NCBI GenBank assembly: GCA_001793945.1
Contig: MGIW01000001.1
Location: 1-40,557, forward strand
Length of the DNA: 40,557 nucleotides
Source of the DNA: Candidatus Wolfebacteria bacterium RIFOXYD12_FULL_48_21
GTDB lineage: Bacteria; Patescibacteriota; Minisyncoccia; UBA6257; UBA9933
Direction of reading: 5' to 3'
The first letter of the stretch is position 1. Every line of letters begins with the position of its first letter. A program made the translations under genes and the position numbers. The notes beneath the pieces were generated by a model. That model made no database searches, was not told the DNA's origin, and saw only the letters and a program-made list of their open reading frames with translations. Below, piece after piece: positions 22,502-30,986 of this stretch.

Positions 22502-24055
22502 TCATCCTCTTGAAAATATCACCGAGTAATATATTCCGACATATTTTGAAAAATAATCTTCGATCAATGGTGCCATAAGCCGTTCGATCGGCGCATGGTC
22601 ATCGGTCAATACCATTGCCTTCTCATCTGTGACCCGATAACCGGCGACCAGTTTTTTTGCAAGCACTTCTCCGCCGGGTAATCGGGCTATCCATTCGTGC
22701 AATTCCGCATCAGAAAACATATTGGGCGGACCATTCACTCCTACTAAAATTATATTTTGCGGTTGTCGAGCGTCTTTACCATACGCGAACACATAATATT
22801 CACCAAATACAGCGCCAAATGTCTTTGCCATGCTCTGAAACAATCGGGCATCGGTTCCTTCAAGCGAAGCAATGATGTTGATCGCATAGATTCCGTCCGG
22901 GTTCAGCCTCGACTTCACCAATCGATCAAATTCTATCGTCGTCATGTGCCACGGGATCGAAATGAGCGAATTATACACATCGGAAAATATGAGGTCATAT
23001 TTTTTATCCGTCTGCTGTAAAAACACCCTGCCGTCGGAAATTTCCGCACGCACCGGATATTCTTTTAGCCGAAAATAATCCTCTGCGGCCTGTTGCACCT
23101 TCGGATCTATCTCTACGGTCGTCACATCCGCTCCTTTATAAAAATCGGCTATGTTTTTTGATAGCGCATACGACCCTCCACCCAATAATAGTGCGCTGTG
23201 GATGTTTTTATTTATCACGGAAAAAATAGGATATATCTCGGGATATATATCGAGTTGTTGTCCGTCCAACCCCTCCATACTATGCGCATCGGCATCCAAA
23301 AATAGAACGCGAACCCTCCCATTGTCTTTCAACTTACTGTCAACGACGCGAATCTTATAATATTCGCTTTCCGCTACAAACACGCTACCCTTTCCGTCGG
23401 TAAACAAATGCATCGCATATGTCATCATTCCTACTATCAAAAACAATACGGCTATCGATAGCACTCTCTTTTTTTTAAGCCGAAATAATATCGCGGCATT
23501 TATCAGTAACACCACAGCAATCGCCAGCACCGTCGCTGTGCTACCGAGATACCCAATAAAATAGAACCCGGTCAGAAATGTTCCCATAATACCACCCAGC
23601 GACCATGCCGCCGATATTTGACCGGATCGAGCCCCTGTCGCATCAATATTTTGCAAATGCAGCTTCAATATTCCCGGGTATAATGTTCCAAAAAATCCAG
23701 CGGGCACGCAAAACAATATTGCCGCCAACAAAAATGTCGCTACCGATATCGGCAAACCTGACACCACCAATAGTGGAGAAAAATATGCGGCCAACGGTAT
23801 CAGAAATGTCGCCGTTGACGCCGCGATGAACAAAGTGGCAAGCGATTCCCGCGATCCATGCCGATCCGCATAGATCCCTCCCCAATAATTTCCGATCGCC
23901 GTGCCCAATAATACGACACCAATGACCGATGTCCATGTATATATAGACGACCCCACATAGGGAGCCATGAGCCGCGTCGCGATCAGCTCAACCGTCATCA
24001 ACGCAAACCCTGCCATGAATGACGATACGATCAATATGTTTACGCTTTTTTTCAT
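22502..24055 (-). CDS. fused MFS-like/spermidine synthase-like protein
   Basis: N-terminal TM helices then LLLGGGSYALSKNI...DVTTVEIDPKVQQAAEDYF...DLIFSDVYN. Confidence 0.85.
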   Translation of the reverse strand: MKKSVNILIVSSFMAGFALMTVELIATRLMAPYVGSSIYTWTSVIGVVLLGTAIGNYWGGIYADRHGSRESLATLFIAASTATFLIPLAAYFSPLLVVSGLPISVATFLLAAILFCVPAGFFGTLYPGILKLHLQNIDATGARSGQISAAWSLGGIMGTFLTGFYFIGYLGSTATVLAIAVVLLINAAILFRLKKKRVLSIAVLFLIVGMMTYAMHLFTDGKGSVFVAESEYYKIRVVDSKLKDNGRVRVLFLDADAHSMEGLDGQQLDIYPEIYPIFSVINKNIHSALLLGGGSYALSKNIADFYKGADVTTVEIDPKVQQAAEDYFRLKEYPVRAEISDGRVFLQQTDKKYDLIFSDVYNSLISIPWHMTTIEFDRLVKSRLNPDGIYAINIIASLEGTDARLFQSMAKTFGAVFGEYYVFAYGKDARQPQNIILVGVNGPPNMFSDAELHEWIARLPGGEVLAKKLVAGYRVTDEKAMVLTDDHAPIERLMAPLIEDYFSKYVGIYYSVIFSRG

Positions 24056-24960
24056 AGTGCAATCTTTATCAACTCATAGATATCTTTCATGGAAAGATCT
24101 TGTGGCCGTTTTTTCGCATCGATGCCGGCGCGCTTGAGCACATCCGCGACCGCATTCTTATCGCCCTCTTTGCCGGCGAGATTGTTAGCTATGGTCTTGC
24201 GCGGCTGGGTAAATATTTTCTTTATGAACGCATAATATACATCCCCTTTTACCTCTTCCGTTTGCCGAACATCCAGCCGCACCGTTGCGCTGTCAACTTT
24301 CGGAGGCGGGTTGAAATCCTTTTTCGGAATGATGTCGACAATGACCGGCTCGGCCCAAAACCGCACGCTTGCAGCGAGTAAGTTCATGTGCGGCACGGCC
24401 GCGCACATGCGCTCGGCGACTTCCTTTTGTATGGTCATGACCACCCGGGTTGGCTTATGATCCAAGCCCTCAATAACCCGCAACAGATATCCTGTTATAT
24501 AGTAGGGAATGTTGCCAACGATTTTGTAGTTAATTTTGCAGTGCTTGTCATTCCGAGCAACTCCGCCAGCAGGCGGAGTTGCCGAGGAATCTGTTTCATT
24601 AACTACAGATCCCTCGGCAACCCATTCGGCAGGCTCAGGGCAAGGCTCACCGGGATGACAACTCAGCTCTTCAACCACCATTGGCAACAGTTCCAGCGCA
24701 TTGCCTTCGATGACCTCGAATGCGCCCCTGTTCGCGAATGCGGAAAACTTCTTATTCAGCGGATCTATAAGCGCTTTATCGCGCTCAAGCGCCGTTACAC
24801 GCGCACCTGCTTCCAATAGGTATTGCGTCAATTCGCCATGACCCGGACCGATTTCTATCACAACATCGCCCTCGTTTATTTCGAGTGCGTCTGCCACTTT
24901 CTTCAGCTTCTCTTCGTTAATCAAAAAATGTTGTCCCAGCTTTTGGCCCATATGTTCCAT
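24052..24960 (-). CDS. rsmA: 16S rRNA dimethyladenosine transferase RsmA/KsgA, carrying in-frame palindromic-element insertion
   Basis: KLGQHFLINEEKLKKVADAL, VIEIGPGHGELTQYLLEAG, GNIPYYITG; ATGA overlap with downstream gene. Confidence 0.92.
   Translation of the reverse strand: MEHMGQKLGQHFLINEEKLKKVADALEINEGDVVIEIGPGHGELTQYLLEAGARVTALERDKALIDPLNKKFSAFANRGAFEVIEGNALELLPMVVEELSCHPGEPCPEPAEWVAEGSVVNETDSSATPPAGGVARNDKHCKINYKIVGNIPYYITGYLLRVIEGLDHKPTRVVMTIQKEVAERMCAAVPHMNLLAASVRFWAEPVIVDIIPKKDFNPPPKVDSATVRLDVRQTEEVKGDVYYAFIKKIFTQPRKTIANNLAGKEGDKNAVADVLKRAGIDAKKRPQDLSMKDIYELIKIAL
24546..24660. repeat. palindromic element inside rsmA coding sequence
   Basis: tgtcattccgagcaactccgccagcaggcggagttgccgaggaatctg ... 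cagatccctcggcaaccc ... ccgggatgaca. Confidence 0.88.
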
Positions 24961-24961
24961 A

Positions 24962-24996
24962 GTAGCACCAACAACCTATAACCGACAACCTATAAC
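24962..24996 (-). repeat. 7-nt-phased array (5 units) upstream of rsmA
   Basis: minus strand GTTATAG GTTGTCG GTTATAG GTTGTTG GTGCTAC, 1 bp before the ATG. Confidence 0.8.
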
Positions 24997-25017
24997 AAAA
25001 TACGGTAAGTATCGCTG

Positions 25018-25171
25018 TGTCATTCCGAGCCCATTCGACTTCGCTCAGGGTAAACTGTAGCCGAGGTATCTGCAGTAAAAACTCTGGATCCCGTATCAGA
25101 GTACGGGATGACAATACTGGACTCAGGTCCCTCGGTTCCTCCGCCAGCCGGTGGATGCACTCGGAATGACA
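25018..25171. repeat. nested palindromic elements
   Basis: outer tgtcattccgagcc...ggtatctgcag / ctcaggtccctcgg...ctcggaatgaca interrupted by ggatcccgtatcagagtacgggatgacaa. Confidence 0.8.
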
Positions 25172-25176
25172 ATACA

Positions 25177-25226
25177 GTTCGGCAATAAAAATTCGGCATG
25201 TGAATGCCGAATTTTTATTGCCGAAC
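25177..25226. terminator. perfect 23-bp hairpin, probable bidirectional terminator downstream of pcrA
   Basis: gttcggcaataaaaattcggcat-gtga-atgccgaatttttattgccgaac. Confidence 0.75.
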
Positions 25227-25265
25227 TCCATATTCCCTTTTTCCTTTTCCTTATTTTCCACTCTC

Positions 25266-27059
25266 TTAATCCATCTCTATGTACCGTTCTTCATCATCGA
25301 ATCCCCTTCCGCCTTCAAACTCCATCAGGCCCGACGGGATTTCGCTCAAGAATCGGGATGGCAGGTGGTAGAATGTAAGGTACAACTCCCTGCGTGCGCG
25401 CGTCATGGCCACATACATCAAGCGCCGTTCTTCTTCTATTTCGCTTTCGTTGTGATATGACATTTGGTGCGGCAACAGCCCATCGTTCACACCCACCACA
25501 AACACCGCGTCGAACTCGAGACCCTTTGACATGTGAATGGTCATCAAGTTTACAATATTATCTTGCACCCTTTTTAAATCCTTTTTCTTTACCGTATCGG
25601 TCGCTTCAAGCAGCGAAATGCGTTCCAAAAAATCTTCCATCTTCTCGAAACCGCTCGCAAACTCGATAAGCTCCTTGATGTTCTCGATGCGTTCCACCGA
25701 GTTGGTCTGCGTTCGTTCGATGTAATTGAAATAATCGGTCACCATCAATATGTACCCGATCAATTCCACCGGCCGCAACGAGGCGGCCTTTTGTGGAAGC
25801 TCTTCCTTGAGCTGTGTGTATGGTTTTTTCAAAAAGCTTTTCTTTAGCCTATCCAAACTCACGCTATCTTGCGGGTTTGACCCATAGCGCAACGCGGCCA
25901 CAATGTCTTTGATCTCTTTGCGTTCATAGAACTTCAGCCCTCCAAATATGCGGTACGACATGCCCCGCTCAATGAGCGCCTGCTCCAACGCGCGCGATTG
26001 CGCGTTCGTGCGATATAAAATAGCCAACGATCCATAATCAGAAAACAGCCGGATCGCGTCGAGATGCCCCGCAACCCATTCCGCTTCGCCATCGGCGCTG
26101 TATTGCTCTATGACCTTGACCTTGCCCCCTTCGGGGTTGTTCGTCCACAGCGTCTTCGACTTTTGTAAGTGGTTGTGCGAAATGACCGCCGATGCCGCCT
26201 TGATGATGTTCGCGGTCGAACGATAATTTTCTTCGAGCAATACCACCTTTGCGTCAGGCCAATCCTTTTCGAAATTCAAGAAGTTCCTAAAATCGGACCC
26301 GCGAAACTTAAAGATGGACTGCTGGTCGTCGCCCACCACACTCAGGTTCCTGTACTTGCTCGCCAACAACTTGATGAGCATATACTGGGCCGTATTCGTG
26401 TCTTGGTACTCGTCAACCAAAATATACCGGAACCGCTCCTGATACCCATCCAGTATTTCCGGATTGCCCAAAAAGAGCATGACCGGCTTTTGAATGAGAT
26501 CGTCGAAATCGAATGCATTGTTGTTTTGCAATGCCTGCTCGTACAGCTTGAACAAGCGGTAGACCAACTCGTCTTCCGCTTCTTCCGGGTCCACCATTTC
26601 ATCTTTGATCTTCGAAAACTCCCTGCGTAATACCAGCGGGGTCAACCGCTTGGCGTCCCGCTCGGAAAGCCCGGCGCCGGCCACCACCTTTTTGATCAGT
26701 GACTTGCTGTCATCGGCATCGAAAATGGTGTAGTTCGCCGTGCGGCCAAAAATGCGCGCTTCCTTTTTCAGTATGCGCGCGCCAAACGAATGAAAGGTGC
26801 CGAGAAACAGCTCCTTGACCCGCAGGTCCGTAAGCTCCTTTGCCAGCTGATGTACGCGCTCGCGTACTTCGCCGGCGGCTTTATTGGTAAATGTGATCGC
26901 GATGATGCTTTCGGGCTGTACACCCCGCTGCAACAGCGAAATAAGCCTACTGGTCAGCGTTTTTGTCTTTCCCGAACCTGCACCGGCAACGATGAGCAAC
27001 GGACCTTCGCCATGCTCCACCGCCGTGCGTTGTTTGTCGTTCAATTCATCAAATGTCAT
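25266..27059 (-). CDS. pcrA: UvrD/PcrA-type ATP-dependent DNA helicase
   Basis: Walker A AGAGSGKTKTL, LVDEYQDTN, VVGDDQQSIFKFRGSD, TIHMSKGLEFDAVFV, YVAMTRARREL. Confidence 0.93.
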   Translation of the reverse strand: MTFDELNDKQRTAVEHGEGPLLIVAGAGSGKTKTLTSRLISLLQRGVQPESIIAITFTNKAAGEVRERVHQLAKELTDLRVKELFLGTFHSFGARILKKEARIFGRTANYTIFDADDSKSLIKKVVAGAGLSERDAKRLTPLVLRREFSKIKDEMVDPEEAEDELVYRLFKLYEQALQNNNAFDFDDLIQKPVMLFLGNPEILDGYQERFRYILVDEYQDTNTAQYMLIKLLASKYRNLSVVGDDQQSIFKFRGSDFRNFLNFEKDWPDAKVVLLEENYRSTANIIKAASAVISHNHLQKSKTLWTNNPEGGKVKVIEQYSADGEAEWVAGHLDAIRLFSDYGSLAILYRTNAQSRALEQALIERGMSYRIFGGLKFYERKEIKDIVAALRYGSNPQDSVSLDRLKKSFLKKPYTQLKEELPQKAASLRPVELIGYILMVTDYFNYIERTQTNSVERIENIKELIEFASGFEKMEDFLERISLLEATDTVKKKDLKRVQDNIVNLMTIHMSKGLEFDAVFVVGVNDGLLPHQMSYHNESEIEEERRLMYVAMTRARRELYLTFYHLPSRFLSEIPSGLMEFEGGRGFDDEERYIEMD

Positions 27060-27071
27060 AGAGTAATCGCG

Positions 27072-27109
27072 AATAATGCGAATAAAAATTTAATAATGCG
27101 AATAAAAAT
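27072..27109. repeat. 18-bp direct repeat pair (period 20) upstream of pcrA
   Basis: aataatgcgaataaaaat at 27072-27089 and 27092-27109. Confidence 0.8.
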
Positions 27110-27167
27110 CCAAATACAATCTTCACGCTTCTTGCGTGCTTTACAGTTTACCCGACTCTGCGCGCAT

Positions 27168-27505
27168 TGTCATCCTGTCGTATTATTCATTTATTATGTG
27201 TCATTCCGAGCCGCATTGTCATCCCGTACTCCGATACGGGATCCATTTCAATTTTGTGCGGAACGCACAATAAAATAATTTCTATTGCGCGTATCGCGCG
27301 AGCGTGGTACTGGATTCCGGCCTGCGCCGGAATGACAAAGAGTGTCAGCGTCATCCCAAACGCGGGCCCCGTGTCCCCGTATCGCGGTACGGGGCAGGCT
27401 CCGCACGGGTCCGTCAGCCGACGGATCCAGCGGGGATCCAGATTTTTGCAGCGGCGACGCTTGGATATTCAAACTCTGGATTCCGGCTCGTGGGCCGGAA
27501 TGACA
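27168..27505. repeat. large composite of palindromic elements
   Basis: multiple TGTCATyC...GATGACA units, incl. nested truncated starts at 27168, ~27202 and ~27212, ending ggccggaatgaca. Confidence 0.75.
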
Positions 27506-27599
27506 ATTCGATGCAATTTGACATATCTACAAAAAATATGCTTTTATACGAACAGTAGTTTCATCAATTTCATATCACTCTTAGAAAGGGAGGAATGTC

Positions 27600-28295
27600 A
27601 TGGCATTTGTCATTTGGGCTGTTTTATGTGTTGTTTGCGGTTGGGTCATTTTTGCGGACGCTTGTTGCTTGGGACGCGTCGAAAACATCAAGCACCCCGT
27701 TCTCAAGCGAGTAGCGGATATCGGGCTTCTCTTGGCATTTCTCGCCATCGTCGCGTCGCCCCTGTATTACGAATTCCCTAATTACGGGTCTTCCAAGGTG
27801 GTAACATTCAAGGACGACCGAGTAACGGAACGCCCGTTTGGCGCATTTGTATGGGAGTTTGGCGGAGCGTTTTCGAACATCCCCAACAACATCGGGATAA
27901 CGAGCAGTGTAACGCTTGCTGTTGACAGTCCGAAAGTTCGCACATTGCGGTACACCATCGACGCCCGGATCATCAACCCTACATTGTTCTTCGCGAAAAA
28001 GGAACGGCGGCACATGTTCGCGGTTAACGCACAAGCCAATCCGGTAGACACGAAGCAACTCGTTGCTTCCAGCGCCGACAATACGAATGAAACGGTAGAG
28101 GGCGAGATCACGGATCTGGTCGCCTACCAAATGTTCGAGTTCAATAACATTTTCTCGAACGGGCTTGCGATGCTCAATAATCCGCTCAACCCGGTACAGC
28201 AGGATGCGTTCAAACTCCTGATCGAATGCTTCATCAACGCCAACCTTGAACAGGATGGCATTGCGGTAAAGACCAGCCCCTTCACGATCGAGTGA
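27600..28295 (+). CDS. hypothetical membrane protein (231 aa)
   Basis: SD aaagggagg upstream of ATG, two N-terminal TM segments, terminator downstream. Confidence 0.65.
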   Translation: MAFVIWAVLCVVCGWVIFADACCLGRVENIKHPVLKRVADIGLLLAFLAIVASPLYYEFPNYGSSKVVTFKDDRVTERPFGAFVWEFGGAFSNIPNNIGITSSVTLAVDSPKVRTLRYTIDARIINPTLFFAKKERRHMFAVNAQANPVDTKQLVASSADNTNETVEGEITDLVAYQMFEFNNIFSNGLAMLNNPLNPVQQDAFKLLIECFINANLEQDGIAVKTSPFTIE

Positions 28296-28321
28296 TCTTC
28301 GGTTATGCGCTTAGCGCAAAA

Positions 28322-28347
28322 GCCGGCCACCATGGCCGGCTTTTTTT
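28322..28347 (+). terminator. rho-independent terminator
   Basis: gccggccaccatggccggc followed by ttttttt. Confidence 0.85.
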
Positions 28348-28354
28348 ATTTCGG

Positions 28355-28558
28355 CAGATTCCTCGACTGCAGTTTACCCTGAGCGAAGTCGAATGGGCTC
28401 GGAATGACAATCTCTTACATTCCGCCATCTGGCGGACGAACGGGCTCGGAATAGCATTCTCTGTCATTCCGAGCGGAGAAGTACTCTTCGCAGTCGAGGA
28501 ATCTGCAGTGTTTTTGCTACAGATCCCTCGGCTCCGTTTCACTACGCTCGGGATGACA
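28355..28558. repeat. composite palindromic elements, left flank of GIY-YIG gene
   Basis: includes 47-bp copy (28459-28505) identical to 28900-28946 and 40-bp copy (28370-28409) identical in inverse to 25018-25057. Confidence 0.85.
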
Positions 28559-28580
28559 TGCCGAGCTTCGTAATCGAAAG

Positions 28581-28862
28581 TTATATCTCCTCGTACAAAT
28601 CACTCCAGCTCGGGTTCACTATTCCGATCAATTTAATTTTCTTTTCTCTTCTCCAATTCTTGAGCTGTTTTTCTCGCTCAATCGCGACACACACATCATT
28701 AGTTTGTTCAAAATAAACAAGCCTGCCAATATTGTATTTTCCCGTGAAACCTTCTTCAACCTTATGTTTATGCTCCCAAACCCTTCTTTTCAAATCGTTT
28801 GTTACCCCGATATAGAGTGTGCCTGAATTATTCGTAAGAATGTAAATGTAATAATGTTTCAT
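28581..28862 (-). CDS. GIY-YIG nuclease family protein
   Basis: MKHYYIYILTNNSGTLYIGVTNDLKRRVWEHK; start set at Met13 of the track ORF because the first 12 codons lie in the repeat. Confidence 0.9.
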   Translation of the reverse strand: MKHYYIYILTNNSGTLYIGVTNDLKRRVWEHKHKVEEGFTGKYNIGRLVYFEQTNDVCVAIEREKQLKNWRREKKIKLIGIVNPSWSDLYEEI

Positions 28863-28865
28863 ACA

Positions 28866-28946
28866 GCTACAGATCCCTCGGCAAGCTCGGGATGACACGC
28901 TCTGTCATTCCGAGCGGAGAAGTACTCTTCGCAGTCGAGGAATCTG
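28866..28946. repeat. palindromic element, right flank of GIY-YIG gene
   Basis: cagctacagatccctcggcaagctcgggatgaca + tctgtcattccgagcggagaagtactcttcgcagtcgaggaatctg. Confidence 0.85.
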
Positions 28947-28948
28947 TT

Positions 28949-30481
28949 TTATATTTCCCGTATCCGATATTGGAATGCTTCGCTTAGGTGCTCGTTCGTT
29001 ACCGTTTCTGCGGATTCAAGGTCTGCAATGGTGCGGGCCGTCTTGAGCATGCGGTAATATCCGCGCGCCGAGATGAACGACTTTTCAAGCATTTGTTTCA
29101 CGAACTTTTTTCCGTTGTCATCCAACTGCACGACCGTGTCTACCAACTTTGAGGGCATTTCTGCGTTGGTGTATATCTTTGGCGTTATGTCCGCGAATCT
29201 CCGCGACTGGATTAACCGTGCACACAGCACCTGCTCGCGCACGGCGTCGCTTTCGTCCGATGCTTTTTCTTTTGCCAAGTCCGCCACTTTTACGCGCGGG
29301 ACCTTTATTTGAATATCGATGCGATCGAGTAACGGACCCGATAGCTTGCGCTGGTAGCGGGTCACTTCGTGCGCGCCGCAATGGCATGCCTTTTCGTCAT
29401 CGCCATAGTAACCACACGGGCAGGGGTTCATGGCCGCAACCAGCGTAAAGCGTGCGGGGAATTTCAATACGCTCTTTGCGCGCGCTATGCATACATCTCC
29501 GTTTTCGAGCGGCTGACGAAGCGATTCAAGCAGATCACGCCGGAACTCGGGCAACTCATCGAGAAACAATATGCCCCGATGCGCAAGACTGATCTCGCCC
29601 GGCCGCGGGTTCGCGCCGCCGCCGATGACCGACACCGGCGATGCGCTGTGGTGCGGTGCACGAAATGGACGCGTCATCGAAAATACATCACCGTTGGCGA
29701 TGCCCGCCGCGCTATAGACTTGCATGACCTCTATAGCCTCATTCATGGCAAGCGGTGGCAATATGGACACCAACGCCTGCGCCAGCATCGTCTTTCCCGC
29801 TCCCGGCGAACCGCTCATCAATAAGTTATGCCCGCCCGCCGCGGCGATCATCAGCGCACGCTTTGCATTTGCCTGCCCTTTTATCTCCGAAATATCCGTA
29901 CTGTAGCCACCCGTGTTCCATAGCAATTCCGTAGGCTCTTGCGCCTCTATGGGCTTGCGGCCTTCCAAGTGGTCGATCAATCCAACCATATCAACAACCG
30001 GTATCACGGTCACATTTTTGACGATCGCCGCTTCGCGCGCATTTCCCGATGGTACGAATACATAGCGGATACCCAACCCTTTGGCAAGACGCGCTATGGC
30101 AAGCACACCGTTGACCGAGCGCAGCTTCCCGTCGAGCGACAACTCGCCGACGAACATTTTGTCACCCGTTTCGAATTCCTTAATCTGTTTCGTCGCCAAC
30201 AAATACCCCACTGCAATGGCGAGGTCATATTGCGAGCCCGCCTTTTTTATGTCGGCCGGGGCAAGGTTTATGGTAATGCGCCTATTTTCCCTGTTGGGCG
30301 GCTTGATGTGCGAATTTTTCAGCGCCGCGTTTACCCGTTCTTTCGCCTCGTTTAACGCCTTATCGGCAAGCCCGACTATCGTAAATGAATGGAGACCGAC
30401 ATTTATGTCGGTCTCCACTTCGATCAATTTTGCCTCGATTCCTTCAAGCTCCGCGGAATATACCTTTGAAAAGTGCTCCAT
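28949..30481 (-). CDS. YifB/ComM family Mg chelatase-like AAA ATPase
   Basis: GSPGAGKTMLAQAL, HRGILFLDELPEF, AAMNPCPCGYYG. Confidence 0.95.
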   Translation of the reverse strand: MEHFSKVYSAELEGIEAKLIEVETDINVGLHSFTIVGLADKALNEAKERVNAALKNSHIKPPNRENRRITINLAPADIKKAGSQYDLAIAVGYLLATKQIKEFETGDKMFVGELSLDGKLRSVNGVLAIARLAKGLGIRYVFVPSGNAREAAIVKNVTVIPVVDMVGLIDHLEGRKPIEAQEPTELLWNTGGYSTDISEIKGQANAKRALMIAAAGGHNLLMSGSPGAGKTMLAQALVSILPPLAMNEAIEVMQVYSAAGIANGDVFSMTRPFRAPHHSASPVSVIGGGANPRPGEISLAHRGILFLDELPEFRRDLLESLRQPLENGDVCIARAKSVLKFPARFTLVAAMNPCPCGYYGDDEKACHCGAHEVTRYQRKLSGPLLDRIDIQIKVPRVKVADLAKEKASDESDAVREQVLCARLIQSRRFADITPKIYTNAEMPSKLVDTVVQLDDNGKKFVKQMLEKSFISARGYYRMLKTARTIADLESAETVTNEHLSEAFQYRIREI

Positions 30482-30512
30482 TAGATTTTTATGAAAAGTG
30501 CTGATTAGGTTT

Positions 30513-30610
30513 TGTCATTCCGATCCGTCGGCTGACGGACAAGGAATCTGCAGCAATGGGCTCAGATCCTTCGGCTCCCCCGCCAGCTGGCGGATGCGCT
30601 CAGGATGACA
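30513..30610. repeat. modular palindromic element
   Basis: tgtcattccgatccgtcggctgacggacaaggaatctg ... cagatccttcggctcccccgccagctggcggatgcgctcaggatgaca. Confidence 0.85.
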
Positions 30611-30619
30611 CAGGAACAC

Positions 30620-30970
30620 TTAGATAGTTTCCCCTTCCCGTGCCAACCTCTTGCATGAGCGACACAATCGGGATGTGCTGTTTATTTGTATCATCTCCGC
30701 ACCGAGATCTTCTCCGCACTCCTCGCACTTGCCATAGGTTTCCTTGTCGATTTTTCCCAATGCAAGATCAATGTCTGCTAATCGCTGACGCAATTCCTGT
30801 GATGCCGAAGATTGGTTTTCCCATGCTTCGGATTCATCTGTTTCTTCTTCAAGCGAATCGACATCACTTCCAAAGTCCTCGCCCTTTTCCAAAGTGTCGA
30901 TTTTCACCTCAAGCAATGCTTTTTCATCTTCAAGCTCGTTTTTTATGGCTTCCAGTTTTTCTTTGTTCAT
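30620..30970 (-). CDS. TraR/DksA-type zinc finger protein
   Basis: ALGKIDKETYGKCEECGEDLGAEMIQINSTSRLCRSCKRLA. Confidence 0.88.
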   Translation of the reverse strand: MNKEKLEAIKNELEDEKALLEVKIDTLEKGEDFGSDVDSLEEETDESEAWENQSSASQELRQRLADIDLALGKIDKETYGKCEECGEDLGAEMIQINSTSRLCRSCKRLAREGETI

Positions 30971-30986
30971 ATGTTTTTTGTCATTA

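Noticed and set aside
28459-28946. 47-bp direct repeats as target-site duplication of an insertion sequence
   Set aside because: Too long for a TSD, part of the dispersed palindromic family, and no transposase between them.
3143-30610. Palindromic elements as simple rho-independent terminators
   Set aside because: Most lack T-tracts, are modular and 70-340 bp long, and occur inside coding sequences; a few may still act as terminators.
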